Assembly (NCBI GenBank): GCA_016707705.1
Contig: JADJHD010000005.1
Location: 237,990 to 301,989 of the forward strand
Reading direction: 5' to 3'
Source: Bacteroidales bacterium
Lineage (GTDB): Bacteria; Bacteroidota; Bacteroidia; Bacteroidales; UBA4417
Length of the DNA stretch: 64,000 bases
Position numbers and translations under genes: made by a program
In this document: one piece after another, positions 8,543-17,797 of the stretch
Layout of the letters: the number at the start of each line of letters is the position of its first letter
Position numbering within the stretch: position 1 is the first letter of the stretch
Notes under the pieces: generated by a model
What the model saw: only the letters and a program-made list of their open reading frames with translations
Database searches by the model: none
Told to the model about the DNA's origin: nothing

Positions 8543-9514
8543 CTAATCGATAATGGTCAGTCGGCGGCTGATGACTGTTGAAGATCCAAGTTTAGCCCGT
8601 ACGAGATACATACCTGAAGGGAGACCGTCGCGTTCAAGCCTGAACTCATCTTGTCCCGAAAGGTCGTATTGCCTGAGAACATTTCCCTGCATATTCAGTA
8701 TTTCCAGCTGCGCCTTTGCGTAGGTCCTGTCGAGCTTGATCAAGGTTGACAGCTTGAAGGGATTTCCCTGTATGAGAAGCATTCGATTTTGAGGGTTCTC
8801 ATCTAGTCCGCCCCATAACTCGATTGAGAAAAATCTTATGTTGTCAATCATCCATCCGTCGCGATCATGATGATTTCCATCCGAATAAAAGTTAAACCGA
8901 AGATATGTGGTGTCAGGAGGGATATCTATTTTCTTCTTGACAAGAATTGCATGCCAGCCTAGTCCGCATTTTTGCCAACCATCCGACGTTCCGGAAAATC
9001 CCTGTTCCCCATTCCCGAGTGTGCCATTGTATAAGTTAGTATTAACAAATTGAAAGGTGAAACCAAAAGGATTTGGTTCAGTAGAGACATTTTGCCAGGT
9101 CAGGCCTTTATCCCAACTAACAGTTATGTAGCCACCATCTTCGAGTGTGTCAGAGTCAACTTTATATAAGAAATCGATGAAAAAGCTCCATGGATACCAG
9201 TTTTCACCATAATTCCCGGAGCAGAGAATCAGGTCGAAATGCGAGGAGTTGTTGTCGGGATAAGGATTCAGGGTATCTGTAACTATCACATTTGTTCCAG
9301 AGAATGGAGCGTTGAAATTTGTTTTTTGTGGAAGTCCGATCTGCCAAATATTTCCAGGGTCCTGATTTGGAATGATGGACGTGCTGGTTTCTTCAAATCC
9401 AATAGTATTCCAGAAAGCAATAGTGTCGCCGGGAGCCATTGGACTGGCTTGTTGTGCTTCAGCAAATTGAATGAGGGTGAAGAGGATTGTCAGGGTAATG
9501 AAGATATTTTTCAT
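8543..9514 (-). CDS. Secreted protein with T9SS type A sorting domain
   Basis: About 323 residues from the ATG before a clear signal peptide (residues 1-21, ending in FAEAQ); the open frame continues 13 codons upstream but that extension would spoil the signal. The middle is a beta-rich domain with many Trp/Asn/Asp residues (WDKGLTWQNVST, YLRFNFYSDGNHHDRDGWMI), resembling extracellular jelly-roll domains. The C-terminal ~70 residues (LDRTYAKAQLEILNMQGNVL through GMYLVRAKLGSSTVISRRL) are a classic type A sorting domain. It is expected to be exported by Sec, then by T9SS, and anchored or released at the surface. Enzymatic function not recognised. Confidence 0.85.
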   Translation of the reverse strand: MKNIFITLTILFTLIQFAEAQQASPMAPGDTIAFWNTIGFEETSTSIIPNQDPGNIWQIGLPQKTNFNAPFSGTNVIVTDTLNPYPDNNSSHFDLILCSGNYGENWYPWSFFIDFLYKVDSDTLEDGGYITVSWDKGLTWQNVSTEPNPFGFTFQFVNTNLYNGTLGNGEQGFSGTSDGWQKCGLGWHAILVKKKIDIPPDTTYLRFNFYSDGNHHDRDGWMIDNIRFFSIELWGGLDENPQNRMLLIQGNPFKLSTLIKLDRTYAKAQLEILNMQGNVLRQYDLSGQDEFRLERDGLPSGMYLVRAKLGSSTVISRRLTIID

Positions 9515-9610
9515 AGCTGAGAGATAAGAATAGAAAAAAATCAAGCAATCCATCCCTGGACTGCTGTCAGGTAAAGATAGCGAAAAAAAGGCAAAAGTGA
9601 GCAGGCAATA

Positions 9611-10843
9611 TTACAGCAGGGCTTTACGGAGCAAACTTAAAGCACTGAGGGATGCACGCTGTATATTTCTGCCTCTGTGATCACCAAAAAGGAATTTGGT
9701 TGATGTGATAGTGTCGGGTGTCGCTATTGCAATCCAGACCGTTCCAACCGGTTTTTCAGGTGTTCCACCATCTGGCCCTGCGACACCTGATACAGCTATT
9801 GCAAAATCGGTCTTAAGGTTTTTTCTGGCTCCGGCTGCCATTTCAATTACTGTTTCACTGCTAACGGCCCCGTGATTCATCAGTGTCCCTTCCCTGACAC
9901 CAAGCAGGTTTACCTTGATTTCATTGGAATAGGCAACAATTCCACCTTTAAAGTATGCGCTGCTGCCCGGAATAGAGGTTATCATCTGCGCAATATTACC
10001 ACCAGTGCAGCTTTCAGCCGTAGCCAGTGTTGCATGCTTTTTTAAGAGCAGTTCACCTATAATGCTTTGCAGTGTTTCATCATCATGTCCGAAGATGTAT
10101 TCAGAGGCCAGAGGCAGTAGTGAAATTTCTGCATCAGTCAGAGCTTTTTCCAGATAGGACTTGTCTTCGCCGGATGCAGTCAATCGAAGTCTGACGATTC
10201 CAGGTTGGGGGAGATAAGCAAGTTTAATGCATTCGGGAAGATTGTCTTCCCATGTCTCAATTTTAGCAGCGAGAAAGGATTCACCAACACCTTCAGTAAG
10301 GATGGTTCGATGAAGAATATGGTTTCGGCTTTGTCCCATCAATCTTGGTAAAACATGTCTGCTAACCATTTCCTTCATTTCAAAGGGAACCCCCGGCATG
10401 GAAACATAACTGATTCCATCCTTCTGAAACCACATTCCAGGAGCTGTGCCATTGATATTGTTCAGGACTTCGCACGCTTCAGGAACCATGGCCTGCAGAC
10501 GATTAAGTTCTGTAACGGGATAGCCCCGGGAGAAAAATAACCGGCTTATATTGTCGTATGCATCCTGATTGAATACCAGTTGGGTGTTGAAGTATTCGCA
10601 GAGAGTTTGCTTGGTAATGTCATCCTTTGTAGGGCCTAGTCCGCCGGTAATCAGGATGATGCTTGCTCTTTGCGCAGCTTCTTTCAGGCTTGTCAGGATA
10701 TGCTCCCTGTTGTCGGACACGCTGGTAATCTGGTGAACCTTTATGCCATTTGCATTCAATTGATCTGCTATCCAGGCTGAGTTGGTGTCAATTACCTGTC
10801 CGATAAGCAGTTCGTCTCCAATGGTGATAATTTCAGCAAGCAT
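9611..10843 (-). CDS. cinA: CinA family protein, nicotinamide-nucleotide amidohydrolase
   Basis: A 410-residue two-domain cytoplasmic protein. The N-terminal MoaB/MogA-like domain (about 1-170) shows IGDELLIGQVIDTNSAWIA and TGGLGPTKDDITK. The C-terminal CinA domain (about 250-410) shows ATAESCTGGNIAQ, GGIVAYSNEIKVNLLGV and VSGVAGPDGGTPEKPVGTVW. The C-terminal domain deamidates NMN to recycle pyridine nucleotides; the N-terminal domain in homologues has ADP-ribose pyrophosphatase activity. Normal length and intact. Flanked by genes of unrelated function. Confidence 0.94.
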   Translation of the reverse strand: MLAEIITIGDELLIGQVIDTNSAWIADQLNANGIKVHQITSVSDNREHILTSLKEAAQRASIILITGGLGPTKDDITKQTLCEYFNTQLVFNQDAYDNISRLFFSRGYPVTELNRLQAMVPEACEVLNNINGTAPGMWFQKDGISYVSMPGVPFEMKEMVSRHVLPRLMGQSRNHILHRTILTEGVGESFLAAKIETWEDNLPECIKLAYLPQPGIVRLRLTASGEDKSYLEKALTDAEISLLPLASEYIFGHDDETLQSIIGELLLKKHATLATAESCTGGNIAQMITSIPGSSAYFKGGIVAYSNEIKVNLLGVREGTLMNHGAVSSETVIEMAAGARKNLKTDFAIAVSGVAGPDGGTPEKPVGTVWIAIATPDTITSTKFLFGDHRGRNIQRASLSALSLLRKALL

Positions 10844-10940
10844 GGTTTAGGTTCTGGTAAGGATGAGAATTATAGTTGATATGAGGCCTTGTCACAAGTC
10901 AGTGAAGGCCGGATGCAATACTAGTATCCTGATAAATAAA

Positions 10941-11816
10941 TTAACTGAAGATGGAAGTAAAACCAAGTTCTTTCGGGACCATTGACAGTACAGGGATTTC
11001 GGATAAGCGAAGAAATTCCTGGGCATGTGAACCCACAAAGAATTCCACAAATCCGATTTCCTGCTGTGTCATAATAACGATGAGGTCGATGTCTTCCTGT
11101 CGTCTTGCATAGGATAGAATGGTAGGCACAAGAGTCCGTTCACCATCCTGGCTTTCTATAATTTCGGCTGAACATTCAATTCCTGCCTCATCAATGAAAT
11201 TGCGGACCTGCAGGATTTGCTGATTCAACTTCATTATGATATTGTCGTCTTTCTTCGACCATAGAGCTGATACCACGCGGATTCCGGAGCCGAACAAGCG
11301 GGCCAGTTCAATTGCCATGGTAACTTTCTGGCGTGTTTCCTTACTGAGGTCGAGAGGGAGAAGAATATTCCTGCAGCCGTTGTAGTGATGCTTGCCGTTG
11401 ATAGTAATCACCGGGCATTTTGAAGAGCGGATTACCCGGGAAGAGTTGGCACCAATTCTTGCTGTATCTGCTTCTCCAGCTTCCTCACTATGAGTACCCA
11501 TGAAGATGAAATCCGCTTTAATATCCTTTGATATTTCAAGGATACGGGAGTAGATTCTGCCCGTTTCCATCATGGTTTTCACTTTCAGTCCGGTTTGAAT
11601 AGATACCTTGGCTGCCAATTCCTGGAGCCTCTCTTCAATTTTATAGAGAATATCCTTGTTCATTTCGGAGGAGAAGAAACCTGAGAATATTCCGGACTGT
11701 TCATGCACATAAAGCAGTGTTATTTCGGCATGAATCAGTCGGGCGAGATTGTACGATTGCTCAACAGCGAGCAATGACTGACGTTCAAAATCTATGGGGA
11801 TAAGTATTTGCTTCAT
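10941..11816 (-). CDS. Universal stress protein with two UspA domains
   Basis: A 291-residue tandem UspA protein. Domain 1 (about 1-143) begins MKQILIPIDFERQSLLAVEQ and ends with IGANSSRVIRSSKCPVITI, a recognisable nucleotide-loop region. Domain 2 (about 148-285) begins RNILLPLDLSKETRQKVTMA and ends VGSHAQEFLRLSEIPVLSM. Cytoplasmic and without membrane segments. Tandem Usp proteins are associated with stress and stationary-phase survival in Bacteroidota; the ligand is unknown. Divergent from the uridine phosphorylase gene with a 59-base gap that must hold both promoters. Confidence 0.92.
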   Translation of the reverse strand: MKQILIPIDFERQSLLAVEQSYNLARLIHAEITLLYVHEQSGIFSGFFSSEMNKDILYKIEERLQELAAKVSIQTGLKVKTMMETGRIYSRILEISKDIKADFIFMGTHSEEAGEADTARIGANSSRVIRSSKCPVITINGKHHYNGCRNILLPLDLSKETRQKVTMAIELARLFGSGIRVVSALWSKKDDNIIMKLNQQILQVRNFIDEAGIECSAEIIESQDGERTLVPTILSYARRQEDIDLIVIMTQQEIGFVEFFVGSHAQEFLRLSEIPVLSMVPKELGFTSIFS

Positions 11817-11875
11817 GATTTGATTACATTTGTCTGCAAAATTAGTTTTTTTCGCTGGCTTATCCCATATTCATT

Positions 11876-12748
11876 ATGAGCAGAATACCTGATTCAGAAC
11901 TTATATTAAACCCTGATGGTAGTGTTTATCATTTGCATCTCAAACCAGGCGACCTGGCTAATGACGTTATTGTAGTCGGAGATCCGGGGAGGGTAAAGGA
12001 AATATCAAAGCATTTTGACCGGATAGATTTTCAGGCTCAGAACAGGGAGATATTTACGCATACAGGAACTATAGGTTCAAAGAGGATTACAGTTCTTTCA
12101 ACGGGTATGGGAACTGACAATCTGGATATCGTAATCAATGAGCTGGATGCTGTAGTGAATGTTGATCTTGTAAACAGGGTTCCGAAGGAAGAGCATACCT
12201 CTCTGAACATTATCAGGTTGGGAACTGCCGGTGCTTTGCAGGCAGATATTGCTCCCGGTGATTTTGTGGCTTCATCTTATGGGATGGGAATGGATGGACT
12301 GCTGTATTTTTATGCTGACAGTTCAAGGGTGATGAATAAGGAACTGGCTGAAGCTTTTGTAAGCCATACGAACTGGAATCCCAATTTGCCCGGAATCTAT
12401 GCTGTTCCCTGTTCGCAGAAACTAATGGAAACGCTTGGCAAAGGACTTACCTCCGGAGTTACACTTACCGCCCCCGGATTTTATGGTCCGCAGGGAAGGC
12501 AGCTCAGATTGAAACTTGCACATCCTGAGCTGAATGGTTTAATTGAGACTTTTGAATATGAAGGGAAGAGGATTGCCAATTTTGAAATGGAGACTTCAGC
12601 CTTGTACGGACTTGGACAGATGCTGGGGCATAACACACTAACCATTTGCTCAATAGTGGCAAACAGGGTTGCTAAAACCTATGCAAAGGATTATCATTCA
12701 GATATTGATCGATTAATCAAGCTTTTACTCGAAAGACTAACCGCTTAA
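11876..12748 (+). CDS. udp: Uridine phosphorylase-like nucleoside phosphorylase
   Basis: A 290-residue enzyme of the PNP/UDP phosphorylase family that splits a (deoxy)nucleoside with phosphate into base and (deoxy)ribose-1-phosphate. Motifs are the phosphate loop VVGDPGRVKEISKHF, STGMGTDNLDIVINELDAV, the base-site IRLGTAGALQADI and FEMETSALYGLGQMLGH. A uridine preference fits the Bacteroidota homologues I know, but purine specificity cannot be excluded from sequence. Divergent from the Usp gene; followed at 131 bases by the SirB1-like gene on the same strand. Confidence 0.88.
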   Translation: MSRIPDSELILNPDGSVYHLHLKPGDLANDVIVVGDPGRVKEISKHFDRIDFQAQNREIFTHTGTIGSKRITVLSTGMGTDNLDIVINELDAVVNVDLVNRVPKEEHTSLNIIRLGTAGALQADIAPGDFVASSYGMGMDGLLYFYADSSRVMNKELAEAFVSHTNWNPNLPGIYAVPCSQKLMETLGKGLTSGVTLTAPGFYGPQGRQLRLKLAHPELNGLIETFEYEGKRIANFEMETSALYGLGQMLGHNTLTICSIVANRVAKTYAKDYHSDIDRLIKLLLERLTA

Positions 12749-12879
12749 TAGTTGTTTTCGACCATTCATCGTGGATTTGCAGCCATAACCCGCTTTTCAC
12801 CTCAAGTTGTTGATAAGTAGTCCGGCGGAAAATTGAAGTCGTTTTTCCGGAGTTGTACCTTTAGGCCAATCAATAGAAT

Positions 12880-13776
12880 ATGGCCAGGCATTCACTCCCT
12901 CCTGATTTTAATGCTTTAATCAGCTTACTGGATGATCCGGATACGGAAGCATTCACAGTGGTGCGTGATCGTATTTCTGCCTTTGGTCCGATTGCAGTCC
13001 CTGTTCTGGAAGAAGCCTGGGAGAATGCATTCAATCCAGTAATGCAGAAGAGAATAGAGGAACTTGTTCATCAGATTCAGTTTGATCAGGTGTATGCAAG
13101 TCTTCAGGAATGGTTAAAAGGCGGGGCTCAGGATCTTCTAAGTGCTTACCTTTTAGTTACAAGATATCAGTATCCTGATTTAAATGAGGAGAAGATAAAT
13201 ACTCTTATTGATCATATTGTGAGGGATATCTGGTTGGAACTTAATTCGAACCTTACATCCCTGGAGCAGATAAAAGTATTCAATCATCTGTTTTACCAGA
13301 TTTACAAATTTCAGAATATTAATACCCAGCATCCGGTTCCTGAGAATTTTTACCTGAATATACTGCTTGAAAGCCGTCAGGGTACATCTCTCTCGCTTGG
13401 AATGCTGTATATGATTGTTGCTCAGCGGTTGAATATTCCAATTCATGGAGTAGACCTTCCTCAATACTTTGTTTTGGCATACACCAATTTATCAAGCAAT
13501 AAGCAGGAAATGGGGGTTGATGCTCCGGAGGTTCATTTTTATGTTAATCCCTTTTCAAGAGGGACTGTCTTTAACCAGAAGGAGTTGATTGACTACCTGA
13601 AGCATATTGATATGGAGCCCGAAGAAAAGTACTATATGCCATGCAGGAACGTGCATATCATTGGCAGGTTGGTGCTGGAGCTCAGAATGGCATACCTGAT
13701 TGCTTCCAATGAAGAAAAGGCAGCAGAAATGCATAAGCTGGAAAAGCTTGTCGACAGATACAGGAAAAAACTCTGA
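12880..13776 (+). CDS. SirB1/transglutaminase-like protein
   Basis: A 298-residue soluble protein of the SirB1 N-terminal/transglutaminase-like family. The N-terminal part is a helical, HEAT-like segment (LISLLDDPDTEAF, AFGPIAVPVLEEAWENAFNP). The transglutaminase-like core (about 150-240) shows LLESRQGTSLSLGMLYMIVA and IHGVDLPQYFVLAY, then HFYVNPFSRGTVFNQKEL. The usual catalytic Cys position appears to be Ser/Leu-rich, as in many family members, so catalysis is doubtful. Ends tail-to-tail with purC with only 2 bases between the stop codons. Confidence 0.82.
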   Translation: MARHSLPPDFNALISLLDDPDTEAFTVVRDRISAFGPIAVPVLEEAWENAFNPVMQKRIEELVHQIQFDQVYASLQEWLKGGAQDLLSAYLLVTRYQYPDLNEEKINTLIDHIVRDIWLELNSNLTSLEQIKVFNHLFYQIYKFQNINTQHPVPENFYLNILLESRQGTSLSLGMLYMIVAQRLNIPIHGVDLPQYFVLAYTNLSSNKQEMGVDAPEVHFYVNPFSRGTVFNQKELIDYLKHIDMEPEEKYYMPCRNVHIIGRLVLELRMAYLIASNEEKAAEMHKLEKLVDRYRKKL

Positions 13777-13778
13777 TA

Positions 13779-14732
13779 TTAACGATAGTAAGCTTCGAGG
13801 AAAGCATTGATATTTGCTTCAACCCTTGCCGGAACATTATTCAGGTCGGCACGCTGGAATTTCTCACCAGTGATGCTCTCATAAAGTTCAATATACCTTT
13901 CAGAAACCAGGTTCACGAATTCATCGGTCATTTCAGGCACTTTTTGTCCGTCCTTACCCTGAAATCCATTTGCCATCAGCCATTCCCTTACAAACTCCTT
14001 GGATAATTGCTTCTGGGCTTCACCTTTCTGCTGACGTTCCTCATAACCCTCCATATAGAAATAGCGGGATGAATCCGGAGTATGAATCTCGTCAATGAGG
14101 TAAATCTGTCCATTGGCCTTGCCAAACTCATACTTGGTATCTACAAGGATAAGTCCCATTTTGGCAGCGATTTCAGTGCCTCTCTGGAAAATAGCCCGTG
14201 TGAATTTCTCCAGTTGCTCGTAATCAGCAGCATCAACCAATCCGAGTGACAGGATTTCTTCCCTGGAAATATCTTCATCATGTCCAACAGCTGCCTTGGT
14301 TGTAGGGGTGATTATAGGTTCGGGAAATTTATCATTTTCCTTCATGCCTTCGGGCATTGCAATACCGCAGATGGTACGTTTTCCTGATTTGTATTCCCTC
14401 CATGCATGTCCGCTCAGGTATCCCCTGATTACCATTTCTACCTTGAAAGGTTCACATCTTCTGCCAACAGTAACCATAGGATCCGGAACGGCAATCTTCC
14501 AGTTTGGAACAATATCTTCTGTGTGATCCAGGAATTTGGCAGCTATCTGGTTCAAAACTTGTCCCTTGTATGGAATTGCCCTTGGGAGAACTACGTCAAA
14601 AGCTGAAATGCGGTCGGAAGTGACCATGATCAGCAGTTCATCCTTAATGTTATAGACATCGCGAACCTTACCAATGTAAAGATCCTGTAATCCGGCAAAA
14701 CTAAATTCTGTGCGGGAGATGGCATTGCTCAT
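13779..14732 (-). CDS. purC: Phosphoribosylaminoimidazole-succinocarboxamide synthase
   Basis: Purine biosynthesis: joins aspartate to CAIR with ATP to give SAICAR. With the start at the internal ATG (MSNAISRTEF) the protein has 317 residues; the open frame extends 22 codons upstream but that segment is not family-like. Motifs are YIGKVRDVYNI, VTSDRISAFDVVLPRAIPYK, VEMVIRGYLSGHAWREY and GLILVDTKYEFG plus the substrate segment DEIHTPDSSRYF. This is the long (about 310-residue) type common in Bacteroidota. Upstream on the same strand is phoH, 224 bases away. Confidence 0.96.
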   Translation of the reverse strand: MSNAISRTEFSFAGLQDLYIGKVRDVYNIKDELLIMVTSDRISAFDVVLPRAIPYKGQVLNQIAAKFLDHTEDIVPNWKIAVPDPMVTVGRRCEPFKVEMVIRGYLSGHAWREYKSGKRTICGIAMPEGMKENDKFPEPIITPTTKAAVGHDEDISREEILSLGLVDAADYEQLEKFTRAIFQRGTEIAAKMGLILVDTKYEFGKANGQIYLIDEIHTPDSSRYFYMEGYEERQQKGEAQKQLSKEFVREWLMANGFQGKDGQKVPEMTDEFVNLVSERYIELYESITGEKFQRADLNNVPARVEANINAFLEAYYR

Positions 14733-14956
14733 ACATGAAGATTTTAATGTGATTATGGGATACCCTCTGAGGGGTTTGTCGGAATGCAAAATTACCACAT
14801 GCCGCCTGAATTTTGTGAAGTAATTTCAAATAGTAATTCACTAATTCTGGGTGGTCATTGTTAAAAAGTAATGGTTGTTGATTTCGATTTTTGATTTCGA
14901 AAAAGGAAAAATCAATATTGTCCGTCCATAGAAGTGACAGTTAATCTTATTGCCAT

Positions 14957-15910
14957 CTATTTCTTGTCGCCTTCGTAGGCATTGATAATGCTGGTAACCA
15001 GCTTATGCCTAACCACATCCCTGTTATCAAGCATTACAAATTTGATTCCCTTCACATCCTTCAGCAGTCGGCTTGCTTGAACCAATCCGGAAGCCTGATT
15101 TCTGGGGAGGTCAATTTGGGTGATATCCCCGGTAATTACAAACTTGCTTGAGTTGCCCATCCTGGTAAGGAACATTTTCAGCTGTCCCTCGGTTGCATTT
15201 TGCGCCTCGTCGAGAATGGCGAAGGCTCCTTCAAGAGTCCGGCCCCTCATAAAAGCGAGAGGTGCGATTTCTATAGTTCCATCCTCAAGATAACCCAGCA
15301 GTTTCTGTGTTGGAATCATATCCCGAAGTGCATCGTAGAGAGGCTGCAGGTAAGGATCAAGTTTATCCTTGAGGTCACCCGGAAGAAAGCCCAGGTTTTC
15401 ACCGGCTTCAACAGCGGGACGGGTGAGTACTATTCTTCGGACTTCCTTGTTCTTGAGAGCCCTGACAGCAAGTGCAACAGCGGTGTAGGTTTTTCCTGTT
15501 CCGGCAGGGCCGATGGCGAAAATCATATCGTTGCTGGAAATGCTCTGAACCATAACCTGCTGGTTAGGGGTTCTGGCTCTGATCATCATGCCATTTCTGC
15601 CATGTACCAATACATCAGCGTTAACCTCCTTGAATGAAGATACCTCTTCGTTTGCGGAGACATTGCCTATCAAAGTCATAATATCGGATTGCTGAATGCG
15701 GCCATAATTATCGTAGAACATCAGCAAAGAGTTGAATATCTGGGCGAACTGCTCGATGTCCTGATCATCACCCTGTACTTTGAGTGCTTCGTCGCGTGCA
15801 ACAATTTTAAGTTTCGGGAATTGCTCTCTCAAGAGTTCGAGATTGCTATCGTTGACCCCATATATCTCAAGGGGACTATAGGATTCCAGGGAGAATGAAT
15901 TTTCTGTCAA
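14957..15910 (-). CDS. phoH: PhoH family ATPase
   Basis: A 317-residue cytoplasmic NTPase. The N-terminal ~100 residues form the small PhoH/KH-like region. The ATPase core (about 110-310) has Walker A IGPAGTGKTYTAVALAV, TRPAVEAGENLGFLPGD, Walker B AFAILDEAQNATEGQLKMFL and sensor SKFVITGDITQIDLPR. PhoH proteins are linked to RNA metabolism and ribosome maturation (ybeZ type). In related genomes phoH is often close to purC, a SAM hydroxide adenosyltransferase and gldFG, as here, where the IS110 element separates it from the latter two. Confidence 0.95.
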   Translation of the reverse strand: MTENSFSLESYSPLEIYGVNDSNLELLREQFPKLKIVARDEALKVQGDDQDIEQFAQIFNSLLMFYDNYGRIQQSDIMTLIGNVSANEEVSSFKEVNADVLVHGRNGMMIRARTPNQQVMVQSISSNDMIFAIGPAGTGKTYTAVALAVRALKNKEVRRIVLTRPAVEAGENLGFLPGDLKDKLDPYLQPLYDALRDMIPTQKLLGYLEDGTIEIAPLAFMRGRTLEGAFAILDEAQNATEGQLKMFLTRMGNSSKFVITGDITQIDLPRNQASGLVQASRLLKDVKGIKFVMLDNRDVVRHKLVTSIINAYEGDKK

Positions 15911-16214
15911 AGGCTTGATTGATGTTTTAGCAGGTGGAGTTTTGGTTGTTTTGCCTGAAGAGTTTTAAACAAACAAGATGTTCTACTTCAGTGGCATTAG
16001 AAAAAGTAAAATTACAAAATAGGGGTGGACAATAATGTTAATGCAATGCTAAATATATTGAGTGATTGTCAGAAATGCTTTTTCCGAAGAATCCATCCGC
16101 CGGCCTTTAGATTTGCAGTGTTTTATTAACAATGGTTAACAAAGAATTCTATAAGTAGTTGATTTTCTTTTCTTTTTGCTACTTTTTCTTTTCTTTGTTG
16201 ATAGTTAACTTAAT

Positions 16215-16370
16215 GTTAATAAAAGAAAAAGAATGGGGTGAACTTATCCGCCGAAAAGGTTCTAGGCCTATCGCCAGTATTAGTCCCCATTCTTTCCTTC
16301 AGTTGCCTGTAACCATTTAGAATAATAGACTAGAGGTCTTCTTAAAGGTAGTAGTTGAGGCAACTTCATT
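16215..16370 (+). ncRNA. Predicted IS110 bridge RNA, copy 1
   Basis: Two hairpins precede the transposase start. Hairpin 1: aaagaatgggg (16228-16238) pairs perfectly with ccccattcttt (16285-16295). Its loop holds atccgccg (16246-16253), identical to the left chromosomal flank (16095-16102), and cgccag (16272-16277), complementary to the right flank ctggcg (17419-17424). Hairpin 2: gttgcct (16302-16308) pairs with aggcaac (16358-16364). Its loop holds ttagaata (16317-16324), identical to the element's right end (17411-17418), and taaagg (16343-16348), complementary to the left end ccttta (16104-16109). Order and strand sense match the target-binding and donor-binding loops known for IS621 bridge RNA. 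Transcript ends are estimated. Confidence 0.72.
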
Positions 16371-16390
16371 TACAATCTAACTCCAAAGTT

Positions 16391-17385
16391 ATGAAAGAAA
16401 AGAAGATTTTTATCGGTATTGATGTCTCAAAGTTGACCTTGGATGTATTCATCCATGGTATGAGTGATTATTTCAAGGTTGAGAACAGCTCCCAGGGCTT
16501 TGTCAAACTATTAGAAAGAACAATCCAGAGCACTAATTTCAGTAAGCAGGACCTGTTTTCTGTTTTGAAGACACTGGGAAGTACTCTAAACTATTGAGGT
16601 GTGTTTTTCACACTGAGGGTTTGACTTTCGCAATGGTTCCTGCATTGCAGATCAAGAAGTCTCTTGGGATTACCCGGGGCAAGAATGATAAGGTCGATGC
16701 ACAGAGGATAGCAGTATATGCTTATGAAAAAAGAGAAAGTATAAAGCCAACTATTCTTCCGGGTGAACAGATTGACAAGCTAAAATCACTACTATCCCTA
16801 GAGAAAAGCTTCTCAAACACCGCACAGCTTACATGAATGGATTAACTGATCTACATGATTGTTACGCAGAAGGAGAGAATAAGCTGATTAAGGAAGTTCA
16901 ATTACGCATGATAGATCGGCTCAATAATGAAGTAGAAGTTGTCGAAAAGCAATTAATTGCTATTATCAAGGAAGATGAGGAAATGTATAAAAGCTACAAA
17001 TTGATTATTTCAGTCAGTGGGATTGGCAAAGTGCTGGGTTGGTATTTGATTGCTTATACTGCTAATTTTCGACAGTTCTCAGATGCCAGAGCTTTTGCCT
17101 GTTATGCTGGAATTGCACCATTTGAGAACTCCTCCGGTAAAACATTTAAACCTTCCAGAGTAAATGCAATTGCTAATAAACAAATTAAGACACTGCTAAG
17201 CATGGCATCCATGTCTGTAATTCAACATCGGGGTGAATTTCAGCAATATTACCAAGCGAATCACGGAGAAAGGGAAAAACAAAATGAGTACCCTGAATAT
17301 TATCAGAAACAAAATCGTGTTTAGAGTTTTTGCTGTAATTAAACGTGAAACACCTTACGTGAATTTGTACAAATTTGTTGCATAA
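16391..17385 (+). pseudogene. IS110-family transposase, frameshifted, copy 1
   Basis: Starts at the ATG of MKEKKIFIGIDVSKLTLDVF, which carries the first acidic residue of the RuvC-like DEDD domain (PF01548). Three frames must be joined: about 16391-16570, 16594-16815 (VPALQIKKSLGITRGKNDK) and 16833-17260 (VSGIGKVLGWYLIAYTANF, FACYAGIAPFENSSGKTFK: the PF02371 recombinase part with the candidate catalytic Ser). A further 2-base loss near 17255 hides the C-terminus, which by comparison with copy 2 ends at 17385. The first break is a short T-tract (gttttgaag, one T too few) that is shared with copy 2; the others are private. Intact length would be about 330 residues. Confidence 0.85.
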
Positions 17386-17420
17386 AAAAACAATAAAACT
17401 TGCTTTAATCTTAGAATACT

Positions 17421-17797
17421 GGCGGACAGAAGTCAGAAGCAGGAATTCAGAATTCAGAAGTTAGAAGTCATTCGCCGGCTGGCGGACAGGTGCCATCGTT
17501 TAAGGTGGATGAAGTCTTTATTACTTCAAATTAATAATTTTATACAGTTTCCCGGTCACCCTGAATTCGAGAGTCAACATCATTAATTGCGAATTATAAC
17601 GAGCCGACTGAATCCGTTGCTAAGGACTGAAATTCGTAAATTATATCAGCTACAGTATGATAACAGGCTGAAACCACAGGATTGCCCAGATATTCTACTC
17701 TCAATGTAAAAATTGATGCGCATTTACAGTAAACATCAGTATAATTTCTAATTTTGAATAACGATTGCAATATCCCAATTAACTCATAAATTACTCC
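17421..17797. repeat. Intergenic region with palindromic repeat remnants
   Basis: About 375 bases between IS copy 1 and the SAM hydroxide adenosyltransferase. It starts with ggcggacag, the right half of the palindrome split by the IS, followed by short gaattcaga/gaagtcaga repeats and a nearly intact palindrome ttcgccggctggcggaca at 17471-17488. The remainder (17500-17797) is AT-rich without a recognisable gene and should contain the promoter of the next gene. Confidence 0.65.

Larger units (their letters stand above)
16105..17420 (+). mobile_element. IS110-family insertion sequence, copy 1
   Basis: An element of about 1.3 kb with a ~285-base 5' non-coding segment, a broken transposase gene and a short 3' end. 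Boundaries come from comparison with copy 2 (49020-50335): identity begins in tccgccggc-ct-ttag on the left and ends in ttagaata-ct-ggcgga on the right, so a CT core lies at both ends. There are no terminal inverted repeats and no sizeable target duplication, as expected of IS110. The outer flanks, tccgccgg and ggcgga, are the two halves of a palindromic repeat found many times in the window. It lies between phoH and the SAM hydroxide adenosyltransferase. Confidence 0.85.
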
